A stretch of 64,000 nucleotides of DNA from Coriobacteriaceae bacterium (lineage in GTDB: Bacteria; Actinomycetota; Coriobacteriia; Coriobacteriales; Coriobacteriaceae), in NCBI GenBank assembly GCA_025993015.1, contig DAJPFV010000001.1, positions 1,612,001 to 1,676,000 on the forward strand, written 5' to 3'. The notes beneath the pieces were generated by a model. That model saw only the letters and a program-made list of their open reading frames with translations, was not told the DNA's origin and did no database searches. Position 1 is the stretch's first letter, and each line of letters opens with the position of its first letter. The position numbers and the translations under genes are program-made. Below are positions 23,789-32,333 of this stretch, in pieces.

Positions 23789-24496
23789 ATGGCTAAGCAT
23801 GGTAAGAGCTATAACGCCGCTGCCGAGAAGATCGACCGCGCCACGCTCTACACCCCCCTTCAGGCTGCCAAGCTCATCAAGGAGCTCGACACCGCCAAGT
23901 TCGACGAGACCGTCGAGGCCCACTTCCGTCTGGGCATCGATACTCGTAAGGCTGACCAGAACATCCGTGGTTCCATCTCCCTGCCTCACGGCACCGGCAA
24001 GACCGTTCGTGTTGCCGTCTTCGCCGAGGGTGAGAAGGCCCGCGAGGCCGAGGCTGCCGGCGCCGACATCATCGGTTCCGACGAGCTCGTCGCCCAGATC
24101 CAGAAGGGCGAGATCAACTTCGACGCCGCTATCGCTACGCCGAACATGATGGCCAAGGTTGGCCGCATCGGTAAGATCCTTGGTCCCCGTGGCCTCATGC
24201 CGAACCCCAAGCTCGGCACCGTGACCATGGACGTCGCCAAGATGGTCTCCGAGCTCAAGGCTGGCCGCGTTGAGTACCGCGCCGACCGCTACGGCATCTG
24301 CCACGTGCCCCTGGGCAAGAAGTCCTTCTCTGAGCAGCAGCTCGTCGAGAACTACGCTGCCCTGTACACCGAGATTCTGCGCGTCAAGCCCTCTTCTGCT
24401 AAGGGCAAGTACGTCAAGTCCATCTCCGTGTCTTCCACCATGGGCCCTGGCGTCAAGGTCGATCCCGCTGTCCAGCGTGACTTCCTGGCTGAGTAA
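23789..24496 (+). CDS. rplA: ribosomal protein uL1
   Basis: A 235-residue 50S protein of the L1 stalk and, in many bacteria, a translational repressor of its own operon. Signatures are the IRGSISLPHGTGK region and the VGRIGKILGPRGLMPNPKLG motif. Start chosen at the second ATG (MAKHGKSYNAA), 9 nt after AGGAGG; the first ATG is only 3 nt from it. A strong terminator follows, so the operon ends here instead of running on to rplJ, which lies 29 kb away. Confidence 0.95.
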   Translation: MAKHGKSYNAAAEKIDRATLYTPLQAAKLIKELDTAKFDETVEAHFRLGIDTRKADQNIRGSISLPHGTGKTVRVAVFAEGEKAREAEAAGADIIGSDELVAQIQKGEINFDAAIATPNMMAKVGRIGKILGPRGLMPNPKLGTVTMDVAKMVSELKAGRVEYRADRYGICHVPLGKKSFSEQQLVENYAALYTEILRVKPSSAKGKYVKSISVSSTMGPGVKVDPAVQRDFLAE

Positions 24497-24532
24497 CTGC
24501 TAGTTACTGCCTGAGTACAGCAAGCATTGCTA

Positions 24533-24571
24533 AAGAAACCCGGTTCTGCCTTGTGCAGGACCGGGTTTCTT
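24533..24571 (+). terminator. terminator closing the rplK-rplA operon
   Basis: AAGAAACCCGGTTCTGC and GCAGGACCGGGTTTCTT form a 17-bp stem with one wobble around a 5-nt loop. Confidence 0.85.
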
Positions 24572-24584
24572 GCTATCGCGTCAA

Positions 24585-24623
24585 AACCACCATAAAGGGG
24601 ACAGTGTCCCCTTTATGGTGGTT
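24585..24623. repeat. 39-bp palindrome at a stop codon (family A, copy 2)
   Basis: AACCACCATAAAGGGGACA and its exact complement flank one central G. It overlaps the TAA stop of the minus-strand phosphoesterase gene and, read from that gene, ends GGTGGTTTT, which suits a terminator. Confidence 0.75.
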
Positions 24624-25332
24624 ACCAGGGTGTTCTGGCTGTTGAAGACTCGATGGCTTCGTGGCGTTTGAGCTCGCGGCGCATGGTTTGTGAGTTGAGC
24701 CAAGCTGCTTGCCAGCCGCGGATGGGGTAGTGCGTCTGGTCGAGCTCAAACTGCGTATAGCCGCAGGCGTTGATGATCGTCGTTCCACACACATGCTGAC
24801 GCTCGCGCTGAAAATCGCAACCGTAGCTTTGGTGCACATGCCCGTGCACCATGTAGTCGGGATTCCAGGATTCGAGTGCTGTGTTAAAACACTCGAATCC
24901 TCGATGCGGCAGATCGTCCAGATCACCCATACCGGCGGCGGGTGCATGGGTAAGCAGAATGTCGCACCCGCCGACCATCCTAACCTTACGCGACAGCTTA
25001 CGCATGCGCTTGGACATCTCGCGTTCGGTGTACATGTTGGCGCCGTCGCGATAACGCATGGACCCGCCAAGGCCCGCAATGCGAATCCCTCGGTACGTGT
25101 ACACGCTGTCCTCTACGCAGATACATCCACCCGGTGCATGACGTGCGTAGCGGTCATCGTGATTGCCGCGCACGTAGATGAGCGGTTTGTTGATGACCGT
25201 AACCAAAAACTCAAGATAGTCCGGGTCCAGATCGCCGGCGGACAAAATCAGGTCGACGCCCTCAAAGCGTTCCTTGCGAAAGCACTCCCAAAGGCATCGT
25301 TCTTCGGTATCGGCTATGGCAAGGATTTTCAT
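24622..25332 (-). CDS. calcineurin-like metallophosphoesterase
   Basis: A 236-residue protein of the calcineurin-like phosphoesterase fold. Metal-binding motifs are in order: ILAIADTEE at the N-terminus (in place of the usual DxH), ILSAGDLD, YVRGNHDDR, ILLTHAPAAG and YMVHGHVHQSYG. The first motif has Asp-Thr-Glu where Asp-x-His is usual, so one metal site may differ. The ATG overlaps the stop of the upstream ParB-like/BMP gene by 4 nt (ATGA), so the two are translationally coupled. Substrate unknown. Confidence 0.8.
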   Translation of the reverse strand: MKILAIADTEERCLWECFRKERFEGVDLILSAGDLDPDYLEFLVTVINKPLIYVRGNHDDRYARHAPGGCICVEDSVYTYRGIRIAGLGGSMRYRDGANMYTEREMSKRMRKLSRKVRMVGGCDILLTHAPAAGMGDLDDLPHRGFECFNTALESWNPDYMVHGHVHQSYGCDFQRERQHVCGTTIINACGYTQFELDQTHYPIRGWQAAWLNSQTMRRELKRHEAIESSTARTPW

Positions 25333-27245
25333 AGGGCAGGGACTTTCGGCTCATCGTCGAGCTGCGGAATGGTGCCTACCACGTTATCCGCCAGCCAATT
25401 CATCTCGACAATCTGCGTGCTCGGCAGCGGAGGGAAGCCTTCGATCTGTACCACGCCGTTCTGACTGTGGAGCTCGCCGCCAAAGGGGTTGATGGATCCC
25501 TCGACAATGCCGTTGCGGAGCAACTGCACGAGTTTGCGCGTCTGGTAGGGTAGGCCCGGAGCGTAACGGATGTCGATAACGCCGGAGCTCATGCCGTACC
25601 AGTAGTTGACGGCGCGCACTTGGTTGTCATCGCTGGTCTCGTCCCACGTGCCGTGCAGAAGGCTGCGAACGATGAGCTCGTAGTAACGGCCCCAGTTCCA
25701 TACCGGCATGGCGATGCCGGTAACCTTGCCATCGACCAGGCGGTGGAGTCCGTAGGCCGTAGGGTCTTCGAGCGACTTTGACATGTCAGCGCCGGTCATG
25801 ACGCTCACGCCTTCGCGGCACATGGCCTCGGCGAGACCGCCGGCGGGCACATCGCCCCAGGTGAGGATAATTTGCGCGCGGGGGTCGAGCAGCGAGGCAC
25901 CGATGGCAAAGGCATTGATCTCGCTGAGCGCGCCGGATGCGAAGACCGACGCGTGGTAGCCGATGCGATGGTTGTCCGCCATGCTGGCGGCAAGGGCGCC
26001 CAGGAGGAACTTGGCCTCGTACATCTTGCCAAAGTACGAACGGACGCTTTGGTGGGGAAGGCCGATAGAGCAGTTAAGGAACCGAACCTGGGGATACTCA
26101 ACGGCAGCTCTGAGCGTGTATTCCATCAGGCGGTGCGAGGTCGAGAAGATGACGTTGTCTCCATGTTTGACAGCCGTTTCCACGGCGGCGTAGAACACGT
26201 CCGGATCGTGACAGTCTTCGAACGCCTCGGTGCGCACGATACCGTCAAAGTGCTCATCGAGATACTGACGTCCTTGGTCGTGCAGACTGTCCCAGCTCGA
26301 CGCCGCACAGGGGAACTCATGGATAAAGGCGATACGCAGGGGGTTGGCCGCCGAATAGACAGTCTTGCCCATAAAGAAGTTGAGCATGCCGGAGGTGGAC
26401 TTGGCGGGCGACTCCTCCTCATCGACGCTCGGCGCTTCGACAAGATCGACCTTGTCCTCGTCGTTTTTGCCGGCAATGACCAGCTCGCGCCAAATCTTGC
26501 ACAGGCGGTTTACGACGATATCCGTCGGCGTATCCAGCAGGCGGTCCTGGTTGTACACATTGAGGTAGACGAGCATGGCGTCGGCGGGCGTAATGTCCAG
26601 GTGGTCGCCGCCTGCGCGAAGGTAGGCGCGCTTAAAGAGCAGGAAGGTGTGGCGCAGGTAGTCGACCTTTTTCTGCGGCCATTTTTCGATAAGGTTCCGA
26701 CCGAGCATCTTGGCGAGCGTCTCGTAGCTCCCCTCACGCGAGAACTCGATTTCGTATAGGGGGCAGACGCGCCAAAACGCGCAGAATTCACCGTACAGGC
26801 GGCTTTCGACGGAATCCCATGTGCCGGGGTAGAGACGGGTGACCCTGGCCGAAACCGTTGGAGCGTCCAGGAATTTGAGGACACTGACGCGTTTGTTGCC
26901 TTCCTGGACATAGAACCGATGCATGAACTCGGTGACGATGATGGGATCGCGATAGCCTTCGGTTACCTGGATGTCGTAGAGGTTGGACCACTTGCGGGCG
27001 AACTCAGTGTTAAACGGCAGCAGGGGCATAAAGTTGCATGAAAAGGCGGACTGACGGCCTTTGGTGACTGTGCCGACGACCATTTCGAGCGGAATATCCC
27101 TTAGGCCGACATTCTCTCGCTGACCTAAGGGGAGCTGGGCAACGAGGCTGTCGAGGTCCGTAAGGTACGGGTGCTCGCTTTGGCTGATGGCGCGACGGCG
27201 TCCCTGCTCGCCGCGCTTGCGTGCTTGACGATAGGCCTCTTCCAT
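25329..27245 (-). CDS. cytosolic ParB-like/BMP substrate-binding fusion
   Basis: A 638-residue protein. The N-terminal third has a ParB/sulfiredoxin-like stretch (residues about 50-125: DPIIVTEFMHRFYVQEGNKR, then VSVLKFLDAP). The C-terminal part from about residue 300 (NPLRIAFIHEFPCAASSWD) resembles the BMP/PnrA periplasmic-binding fold used for nucleosides in known lipoproteins, including LNCSIGLPHQSVRSYFGKMY and FLLGALAASMADNHRIGY. There is no signal peptide or lipobox, so it probably acts in the cytoplasm as a ligand sensor. It is coupled to the metallophosphoesterase downstream. Ribosome-binding site GGGAG lies before the ATG. Function not established. Confidence 0.65.
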   Translation of the reverse strand: MEEAYRQARKRGEQGRRRAISQSEHPYLTDLDSLVAQLPLGQRENVGLRDIPLEMVVGTVTKGRQSAFSCNFMPLLPFNTEFARKWSNLYDIQVTEGYRDPIIVTEFMHRFYVQEGNKRVSVLKFLDAPTVSARVTRLYPGTWDSVESRLYGEFCAFWRVCPLYEIEFSREGSYETLAKMLGRNLIEKWPQKKVDYLRHTFLLFKRAYLRAGGDHLDITPADAMLVYLNVYNQDRLLDTPTDIVVNRLCKIWRELVIAGKNDEDKVDLVEAPSVDEEESPAKSTSGMLNFFMGKTVYSAANPLRIAFIHEFPCAASSWDSLHDQGRQYLDEHFDGIVRTEAFEDCHDPDVFYAAVETAVKHGDNVIFSTSHRLMEYTLRAAVEYPQVRFLNCSIGLPHQSVRSYFGKMYEAKFLLGALAASMADNHRIGYHASVFASGALSEINAFAIGASLLDPRAQIILTWGDVPAGGLAEAMCREGVSVMTGADMSKSLEDPTAYGLHRLVDGKVTGIAMPVWNWGRYYELIVRSLLHGTWDETSDDNQVRAVNYWYGMSSGVIDIRYAPGLPYQTRKLVQLLRNGIVEGSINPFGGELHSQNGVVQIEGFPPLPSTQIVEMNWLADNVVGTIPQLDDEPKVPAL

Positions 27246-27301
27246 GATGTTGCTCCCTTAGTCGTTTAAACAACTATATGAACCATGGTACCACGAATGA
27301 A

Positions 27302-27338
27302 AACCACCACAAAGGTGCCTGTCCCTTTTTGGCGGGTT
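27302..27338. terminator. GGGACAG-loop hairpin at a stop codon (family A, copy 3)
   Basis: On the minus strand AACCCGCCAAAAA pairs imperfectly with TTTGTGGTGGTTTT around GGGACAGGCACC. The stem takes in two bases of the MscS stop codon. Confidence 0.55.
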
Positions 27339-28104
27339 AGGCGATGATGGGGGCGATGGCACGGATGCAGGCGTCGGCTGCCGTGAAAGTAGTGCTGTCG
27401 TCGCTGACGATAAAGATGATCTTTCCTTTGATGCCAAAGTCGCCGATTTCGCTAAAGAGTACGTAGGGCTCCTTGTCAAAGCCCGAGATGGGAAGCACGG
27501 CGGCCTTGGTGGCGCTGGTCAGGTCGTCTGCCAGCACGTCAAGGGAAGCCCACTTGGACGTGTCCTTTACGGCAACGGGCACGGCCACGCGCCCAAAGGG
27601 CATCAAATGCACGAGTGTGTTCTTGGAAATGTTGGAGTTGGGCACAATGATGGTCTGTCCACAGGCATCCTCAATCGTTGTATGGCGCCAAGTGATGTCT
27701 TGGACCACGCCGGATACGCCGCCGACCTCGATATTGTCGCCGGGCTTGATGATGCCCATAAAGGTCACCTGCATGCCGCCGATAAGGTTTGACAGCGTGT
27801 CCTGAAAGCCGAGCGAAATGGCGATGCCGCCGACGCCAAGAGCGGCAACGAGGGCGTTTGCGTTAATGCCAAAGCAGTTGTCGAGGATAAAGCTGCCGCC
27901 GATCATCCAGATGACGGCGCGCGCGATGTTGATGAAGATACTCGATGCCGGAAGCGGGTTATCGTCTCGGTTAAGCAGATGGTTCAGGGTCTTGGATACG
28001 ACCTTGGCGGCGACGGCGGTGCCTATCGCCAAGATGACGGCCCAGATGATGTTGTGGACCCACCGTTGCTCAAAGAAATGAAGAATCGGCTCAAACAATT
28101 CCAT
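27337..28104 (-). CDS. small-conductance mechanosensitive channel, MscS family
   Basis: A 255-residue inner-membrane channel that opens on hypo-osmotic shock. Two N-terminal helices precede the pore helix with the Gly/Ala-rich ALVAALGVGGIAISLGFQDT, followed by the MscS beta domain (IKPGDNIEVGGVSGVVQDIT, IIVPNSNISKNTL). Start at MELFEPILHF, with GAGGAGG 9 nt upstream. Length is close to compact MscS proteins. It is probably a single-gene unit; a GGGACAG hairpin marks its end. Confidence 0.87.
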   Translation of the reverse strand: MELFEPILHFFEQRWVHNIIWAVILAIGTAVAAKVVSKTLNHLLNRDDNPLPASSIFINIARAVIWMIGGSFILDNCFGINANALVAALGVGGIAISLGFQDTLSNLIGGMQVTFMGIIKPGDNIEVGGVSGVVQDITWRHTTIEDACGQTIIVPNSNISKNTLVHLMPFGRVAVPVAVKDTSKWASLDVLADDLTSATKAAVLPISGFDKEPYVLFSEIGDFGIKGKIIFIVSDDSTTFTAADACIRAIAPIIA

Positions 28105-28147
28105 GTAGGGAAACCTCCTCATGATCATCCAACCATGATACCCACCA

Positions 28148-28181
28148 AGAAGCCCGTCCGATCAAATTCGTACGGGCTTCT
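28148..28181 (-). terminator. hairpin after the nucleotidase gene
   Basis: AGAAGCCCGT and ACGGGCTTCT form a 10-bp perfect stem around 14 nt, between the nucleotidase stop and the MscS start. Confidence 0.55.
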
Positions 28182-28232
28182 GTGCTCGATATAAGGTTTA
28201 TGCGGCGGGGCTGCAAGGCCCGGCGGTGTAGC

Positions 28233-30260
28233 TTAGCGTCGACGCTTCCAGATAATGCCGAGAATGATGACGATGATGCCGCCGATAAGGCACGTGCCAA
28301 CTACTGCCAGCGTGCGGTCTCCCGTTGCGGCGAGCTTGCCGGTCGTCTTCTTGGTGATGACCTTCGTGGTCGTCGCGTCCGTCTTAGGCGAGGGCTCAGG
28401 CGTCGGGGCCGGTGTGGGCGTGGGGTCCACGGCAGCGGAGCCAAAGCTGATGGTGCCGGCGAGTCCGGCCATCTTGCTCTCCCAGCCGTTTTGCCCAATC
28501 AGCGCCCTCAGCGCCGCCTCACACGTGCCCCACTCGGTGCGCTTGGTGGCGTGTGCGAAGGTGGGGAAGTCGGTCGTGTTGGTAATGATGTAGTTGTTGG
28601 TGGCGACGGTATAGGTCTTGGTGGGATCGAGCGTGCTGCCGTCCTTGGCGAGTGTGGCACTCACAATGCGCTTGCCTTCGGGCTGCGTCCAATCAATCGT
28701 CACGTTGATGCCGCCAAAGGAGAGAACGCTGCCAGAGTCATCGCGCCACTTGTACTTGTCTTGCGCTTCCTGCTCGGTATGGCCGGCTGCCACGTAGGCT
28801 TGCTGAAGCTCATAACTGTGATTGCACTCGTCGCTGATCTGCAGCGAATGCTCGAGCGCTGCGAGGAAGTCCGCACCGGTCATGGTCCAGGTCTCCACGG
28901 TGTTGCCGTAGGGCGAGATAGCGATGACGTTGCCTGCGGTCACATCGCCTGCAGCGATGCCGCCGCGGATGCCACCCGCGTTCTCGATGGCAAGGTCTGC
29001 GCCCGTCAGGTCAAGATAGGAGCCGCAGATCACATGGCCGATGGTCTGGGCCTTGGTGGTGTCGCCCTCCTTGCTGGGGCGGAAATCGGTGGTGCGCACC
29101 ATTTCCCAACCATGCGTGCCTGCGGCGTCCTCGCCGTAGAAATAGTTGGTGGTGGATGTGCCGAGCACCTTGTTCGATTCGTTTTCAAAGGCCTCGTCGA
29201 GCGGCTTGATCTTGTTGCGGACGGCTTCAAGGCGGCTTTGGTAGTCGGAGCCCTTGTCGGGGTCTGCCAAAAGGTCGTTGACGTTCTTGGCGGTGTAGAG
29301 CTTCTCGTCACTGCCGTCTGCAGGGACCGTGACCGTGTCATCGTCGGTCGTCTCGGTGCCATTCGTGTCGTACTTGTACGGAATGGAAAGCAGCCCCACC
29401 TCGGCAAAGGCGCTGCCCGCTTCGACGACGCGGACCGACTTGCCGTCAGCCCCCGTCACGTTTTCGTCTAAGTTGATGTGCTCGTGGCGCGCGACCAGTG
29501 CATCGACCCCAACGAGCTTTGCAGCAAAGGTCTTGGCGTTGAGCGTGTGCGCGATACAGACGACAACGTTGCAGCCCTCTGTCTCGCGCAGTCGCTTGGC
29601 CTCGGCATTGATGGCGTTCGCGGCACTCGAGAAGCTGGTGCCCGCGACCAGGTCCGCGCGCAGCGAGGAACCTAGCGACTCATCCATGGCTCCGACGCCG
29701 CCGACCTTGATTTTGTAGTCGAATGTGGAGTGATCCTCGCTATCCTCCCAGGTGCGATCGAGCGTCTTCGTGATGCTCGAGCTCCATGCGCCGTTCGAGG
29801 ACGTTGCATTCGCGCAGAGCATGGCGAAGGGCGTGCCGGTGGTGCTGTAGCCGGTCATGGTGCGGAGTTTGTCCGCGCCGTAGCTCCAGTCGTGGTTGCC
29901 TGGCGTGGTTGCGTCGTAGCCGTCGGCGTAGAAGGTGTCCATGAGCTCGGCGATGCTCTTGCCCTCGCTCATGGTGGCGAAGGACTGTCCGTGGAAGGTG
30001 TCGCCCGCATCGAGTAAAAGATCGGGGGCGCTGCTTTGGGCGCTATAGAGAACCGCCAGTCCGTCAAAGCCCACAGTGCCGGTGCCCTTGCTTGCGTTGT
30101 AGCTGTACTTGTAGCTGCCGTGGATATCGTTGGTGTGCATGACGGCCACGGAGCCGTCAATAGCGGCGGGCAGGTTTCCCGCGAAAGCGAGGCTTGGGAT
30201 GCCTGCGAGCGCGCCGGCAAACAACGCGGCGGCCAACGCAAAGCGGGGGAGTCTTTTCAT
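28233..30260 (-). CDS. surface-anchored 5'-nucleotidase / UshA family
   Basis: A 675-residue exported enzyme that probably removes phosphate from nucleotides outside the cell. Residues 1-27 are a signal peptide (ending SLAFA). The metallophosphatase domain has VMHTNDIHGSYKY near 40, LLLDAGDTFHG, TTPGNHDWSYG and a later ARHEHINLDE. The 5_nucleotid_C domain has ENAGGIRGGI and ISPYGNTVETWTMTG. A Pro/Thr/Glu-rich spacer leads to LAATGD, one membrane helix and RRR, a sortase-type sorting signal of the LAxTG form. AAGGA precedes the ATG. The His in the second metal loop is altered compared with classic GHxH, so substrate is open. Confidence 0.85.
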   Translation of the reverse strand: MKRLPRFALAAALFAGALAGIPSLAFAGNLPAAIDGSVAVMHTNDIHGSYKYSYNASKGTGTVGFDGLAVLYSAQSSAPDLLLDAGDTFHGQSFATMSEGKSIAELMDTFYADGYDATTPGNHDWSYGADKLRTMTGYSTTGTPFAMLCANATSSNGAWSSSITKTLDRTWEDSEDHSTFDYKIKVGGVGAMDESLGSSLRADLVAGTSFSSAANAINAEAKRLRETEGCNVVVCIAHTLNAKTFAAKLVGVDALVARHEHINLDENVTGADGKSVRVVEAGSAFAEVGLLSIPYKYDTNGTETTDDDTVTVPADGSDEKLYTAKNVNDLLADPDKGSDYQSRLEAVRNKIKPLDEAFENESNKVLGTSTTNYFYGEDAAGTHGWEMVRTTDFRPSKEGDTTKAQTIGHVICGSYLDLTGADLAIENAGGIRGGIAAGDVTAGNVIAISPYGNTVETWTMTGADFLAALEHSLQISDECNHSYELQQAYVAAGHTEQEAQDKYKWRDDSGSVLSFGGINVTIDWTQPEGKRIVSATLAKDGSTLDPTKTYTVATNNYIITNTTDFPTFAHATKRTEWGTCEAALRALIGQNGWESKMAGLAGTISFGSAAVDPTPTPAPTPEPSPKTDATTTKVITKKTTGKLAATGDRTLAVVGTCLIGGIIVIILGIIWKRRR

Positions 30261-30324
30261 GGCAGTTTCCTTAGTCCTTAGCCAGAATGTCTGGTTGAAT
30301 ATCGGATTATCGACATAATATGCG

Positions 30325-30364
30325 AAAACCGCCGCAAGGGCCTCTGTCCCTTTGCGGCGGTTTT
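30325..30364 (-). terminator. GGGACAG-loop hairpin (family A, copy 4)
   Basis: AAAACCGCCGCAA and TTGCGGCGGTTTT form a 13-bp perfect stem around a loop that reads GGGACAGAGG on the minus strand. It lies 40 bp past copy 5, so the ABC operon ends in two such hairpins. Confidence 0.7.
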
Positions 30365-30379
30365 GGCGTTTGCGCAGAT

Positions 30380-30420
30380 AAAACCTACCAAAATAAACCT
30401 GTCCCTTTTTGGCAGGTTTT
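30380..30420 (-). terminator. GGGACAG-loop hairpin at a stop codon (family A, copy 5)
   Basis: AAAACCTACCAAAA and TTTTGGCAGGTTTT form a 14-bp stem with one wobble; the minus-strand loop reads GGGACAGG. It begins within the TAA stop of the ABC ATPase gene and ends in TTTT. Confidence 0.75.
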
Positions 30421-31213
30421 AGCTCAGCAGCATGCGGTCGTTGGCGAGCTCGCCGCCCGAGACCTCCTCGAACTTCTGCAGTAGGTCGGCGACGGTAAGC
30501 GACTTCTTTTCATCGCCCGCCACGTCGTAGATCACGTGGCCCTCGTGCATCATGATCAGACGGTTGCCCAGACGGATGGCGTCGTTCATGTTGTGCGTGA
30601 CCATGAGCGTGGTCAGGTGGTTCTCGTCGACAATCTCCTCGGTCAGGTTGAGCACCTTAGAGGCCGTCTTGGGGTCGAGGGCCGCGGTGTGCTCGTCGAG
30701 CAGCAGCAGGCGCGGCCTGGTGAGCGTGGCCATCAGCAGGGTGAGTGCCTGGCGCTGGCCGCCCGAGAGCAGGCCGACCTTGGCGTTGAGACGCGTGTCC
30801 AGACCAAGGTCCAGGCGCTTGAGCAGCTCAACGTACTCATCTTTCTCGGCCTTGGTGACGCCCCACGAAAGGCCGCGACGCTGGCCGCGACGCTTGGCGA
30901 GGGCCAGGTTCTCGGCGATCTGCATGTCGGCAGCGGTACCGCGCATGGGGTCCTGAAACACGCGGCCCAGGTACTTGGCGCGCTGCGACTCGCTCAGGCG
31001 CGAGATGTCGGTGCCGTCGAGCTCAATAACGCCCGAATCGAGCGGGTACACGCCGGCGATCATGTTGAGCAGCGTGGACTTGCCGGCGCCGTTGCCGCCG
31101 ATCACGGTTACAAAGTCGCCGTCATTCAGGGTGAGGTCGACGCCGGTGAGCGCGCGCTTCTCGGTGACGGTGCCCTTGTTAAAGGTCTTCTTGACGTGCG
31201 AGAGCTTAAGCAT
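30419..31213 (-). CDS. ABC transporter ATPase, TrpXYZ/COG1101 type
   Basis: A 264-residue ATPase. Walker A is IGGNGAGKSTLL, the signature is GLLSGGQRQALTLL, Walker B is PRLLLLDEHTAALD and the H-loop is MVTHNMND. The long insertion before the signature (DPMRGTAADMQIAENLALAK) is typical of the uncharacterised amino-acid or tryptophan/tyrosine importers of COG1101/COG4120/COG2984. Start chosen at MLKLSHVKK, about 9 nt after AAGGGGG; an ATG 9 nt earlier touches that site. It overlaps the permease gene by 8 nt. Confidence 0.88.
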   Translation of the reverse strand: MLKLSHVKKTFNKGTVTEKRALTGVDLTLNDGDFVTVIGGNGAGKSTLLNMIAGVYPLDSGVIELDGTDISRLSESQRAKYLGRVFQDPMRGTAADMQIAENLALAKRRGQRRGLSWGVTKAEKDEYVELLKRLDLGLDTRLNAKVGLLSGGQRQALTLLMATLTRPRLLLLDEHTAALDPKTASKVLNLTEEIVDENHLTTLMVTHNMNDAIRLGNRLIMMHEGHVIYDVAGDEKKSLTVADLLQKFEEVSGGELANDRMLLS

Positions 31214-32129
31214 CTGCCTCATCCCCCTTCGTGTAGGAGCTGCGGAGCTTATAGCGCTCCCAAACCACGGGTACGCACAGGGCCACGGCGACGATCACGG
31301 CGGAGAGCAACTTCATGTCGTTGGCGTCCATGCCCAATTGCAGCACGATGGCGCGGATAAGGAAGTAGACCACGGAGCCAAAGACGGCGGAGGCAAGACG
31401 GACGCTAAACTGCGTGAGGCCACCGGGCAGCAGGCGACCGAGCACCTCGCCGATGACGATGGCTGCAAGACCGATAACGATGGCGCCGGTGCCCATACCA
31501 ATGTCGGCGTACTTCTGGCTCTGGCAGATGAGTGCACCCGAAAGGCCAATGAGGGCGTTGGAGAGCACGAGGGCGATCATTTTGGTGGTGTTGGTGTTAA
31601 CGCCCAGGGCGCGGATCATGTACTCGTTGTTGCCGGTGGCACGCAACGCCGAGCCGATCTCGGTGCCAAAGAACCAGTACAGGATGGCGACGATGGCCAC
31701 GGCCAGCACAATGCCTAGGATAATGGCAACAGTGGACTGCGGCAGGCCCGTCATGTTGCTGACGGATGAGAAGATAGTGCCCTTGGCAAGGATGGGCGTG
31801 TTGGACTTGCCCATGATGCGCAGGTTGATGGACCACAGACTGATCTGCGTAAGGATTCCGGCGAGGATTGCGGGAATCTCAAAGACGGTGGTCAAGATGC
31901 CCGTGACGGCGCCCGCGATGGCGCCGGCGCACATGCCGGCCAGCACGGCGAGCAAGGGGTCGACGTTATTGTTGACGATGAGTACGGCGCAGACACAGCC
32001 GCCGAGGGCAAAGCTGCCGTCGCAGGTCATATCGGGGATGTCGAGCAGGCGGAACGTGATAAACACGCCAAGCACCATAATGCCCCAGAGGACGCCCTGC
32101 GAAACGGCGCCCTGCAATGCAATGAGCAT
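31206..32129 (-). CDS. ABC transporter permease, TrpY/COG4120 type
   Basis: A 307-residue protein with about nine membrane helices. It has the branched-chain-type permease motif ALRATGNNEYMIRALGVNTN near residue 180, and the DMTCDGSFALGGCVCAVLI region typical of COG4120. It forms the channel for the ATPase downstream, which it overlaps by 8 nt. AGGAGG lies 8 nt before the ATG. A hairpin in the 204-bp gap separates it from the binding-protein gene upstream. Confidence 0.87.
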   Translation of the reverse strand: MLIALQGAVSQGVLWGIMVLGVFITFRLLDIPDMTCDGSFALGGCVCAVLIVNNNVDPLLAVLAGMCAGAIAGAVTGILTTVFEIPAILAGILTQISLWSINLRIMGKSNTPILAKGTIFSSVSNMTGLPQSTVAIILGIVLAVAIVAILYWFFGTEIGSALRATGNNEYMIRALGVNTNTTKMIALVLSNALIGLSGALICQSQKYADIGMGTGAIVIGLAAIVIGEVLGRLLPGGLTQFSVRLASAVFGSVVYFLIRAIVLQLGMDANDMKLLSAVIVAVALCVPVVWERYKLRSSYTKGDEADA

Positions 32130-32233
32130 GCTTCATACCTCCTAGGATAGGGTGGACACGTGATTTTCCATAATAGCGGTACCAATGCATAAAAGAGCTG
32201 CGGACGGATGTTTTGTCTCATCCGAAACAAGCA

Positions 32234-32262
32234 GGGCGAACGCCGGTCTTTAGCGTTCGCCC
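32234..32262 (-). promoter_or_regulatory. intercistronic hairpin after the binding-protein gene
   Basis: GGGCGAACGC and GCGTTCGCCC form a 10-bp perfect stem without a strong T-run. It could protect or partly end the message so that more binding protein than permease is made. Confidence 0.6.
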
Positions 32263-32333
32263 CAAGGACTCAGATATTGAATAACGCGGCTGTGGCGCGC
32301 GTGCGGGCCCTAGACGCGTTACCGCGCATGGCG

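Noticed and set aside
22853..24304. Minus-strand open frame across nusG, rplK and rplA
   Set aside because: Opposes three conserved genes and crosses their spacers; no family resemblance.
24585..24623. Phage or plasmid attachment site
   Set aside because: The palindrome belongs to the stop-codon hairpin family and no integrase or second copy flanks a mobile region.
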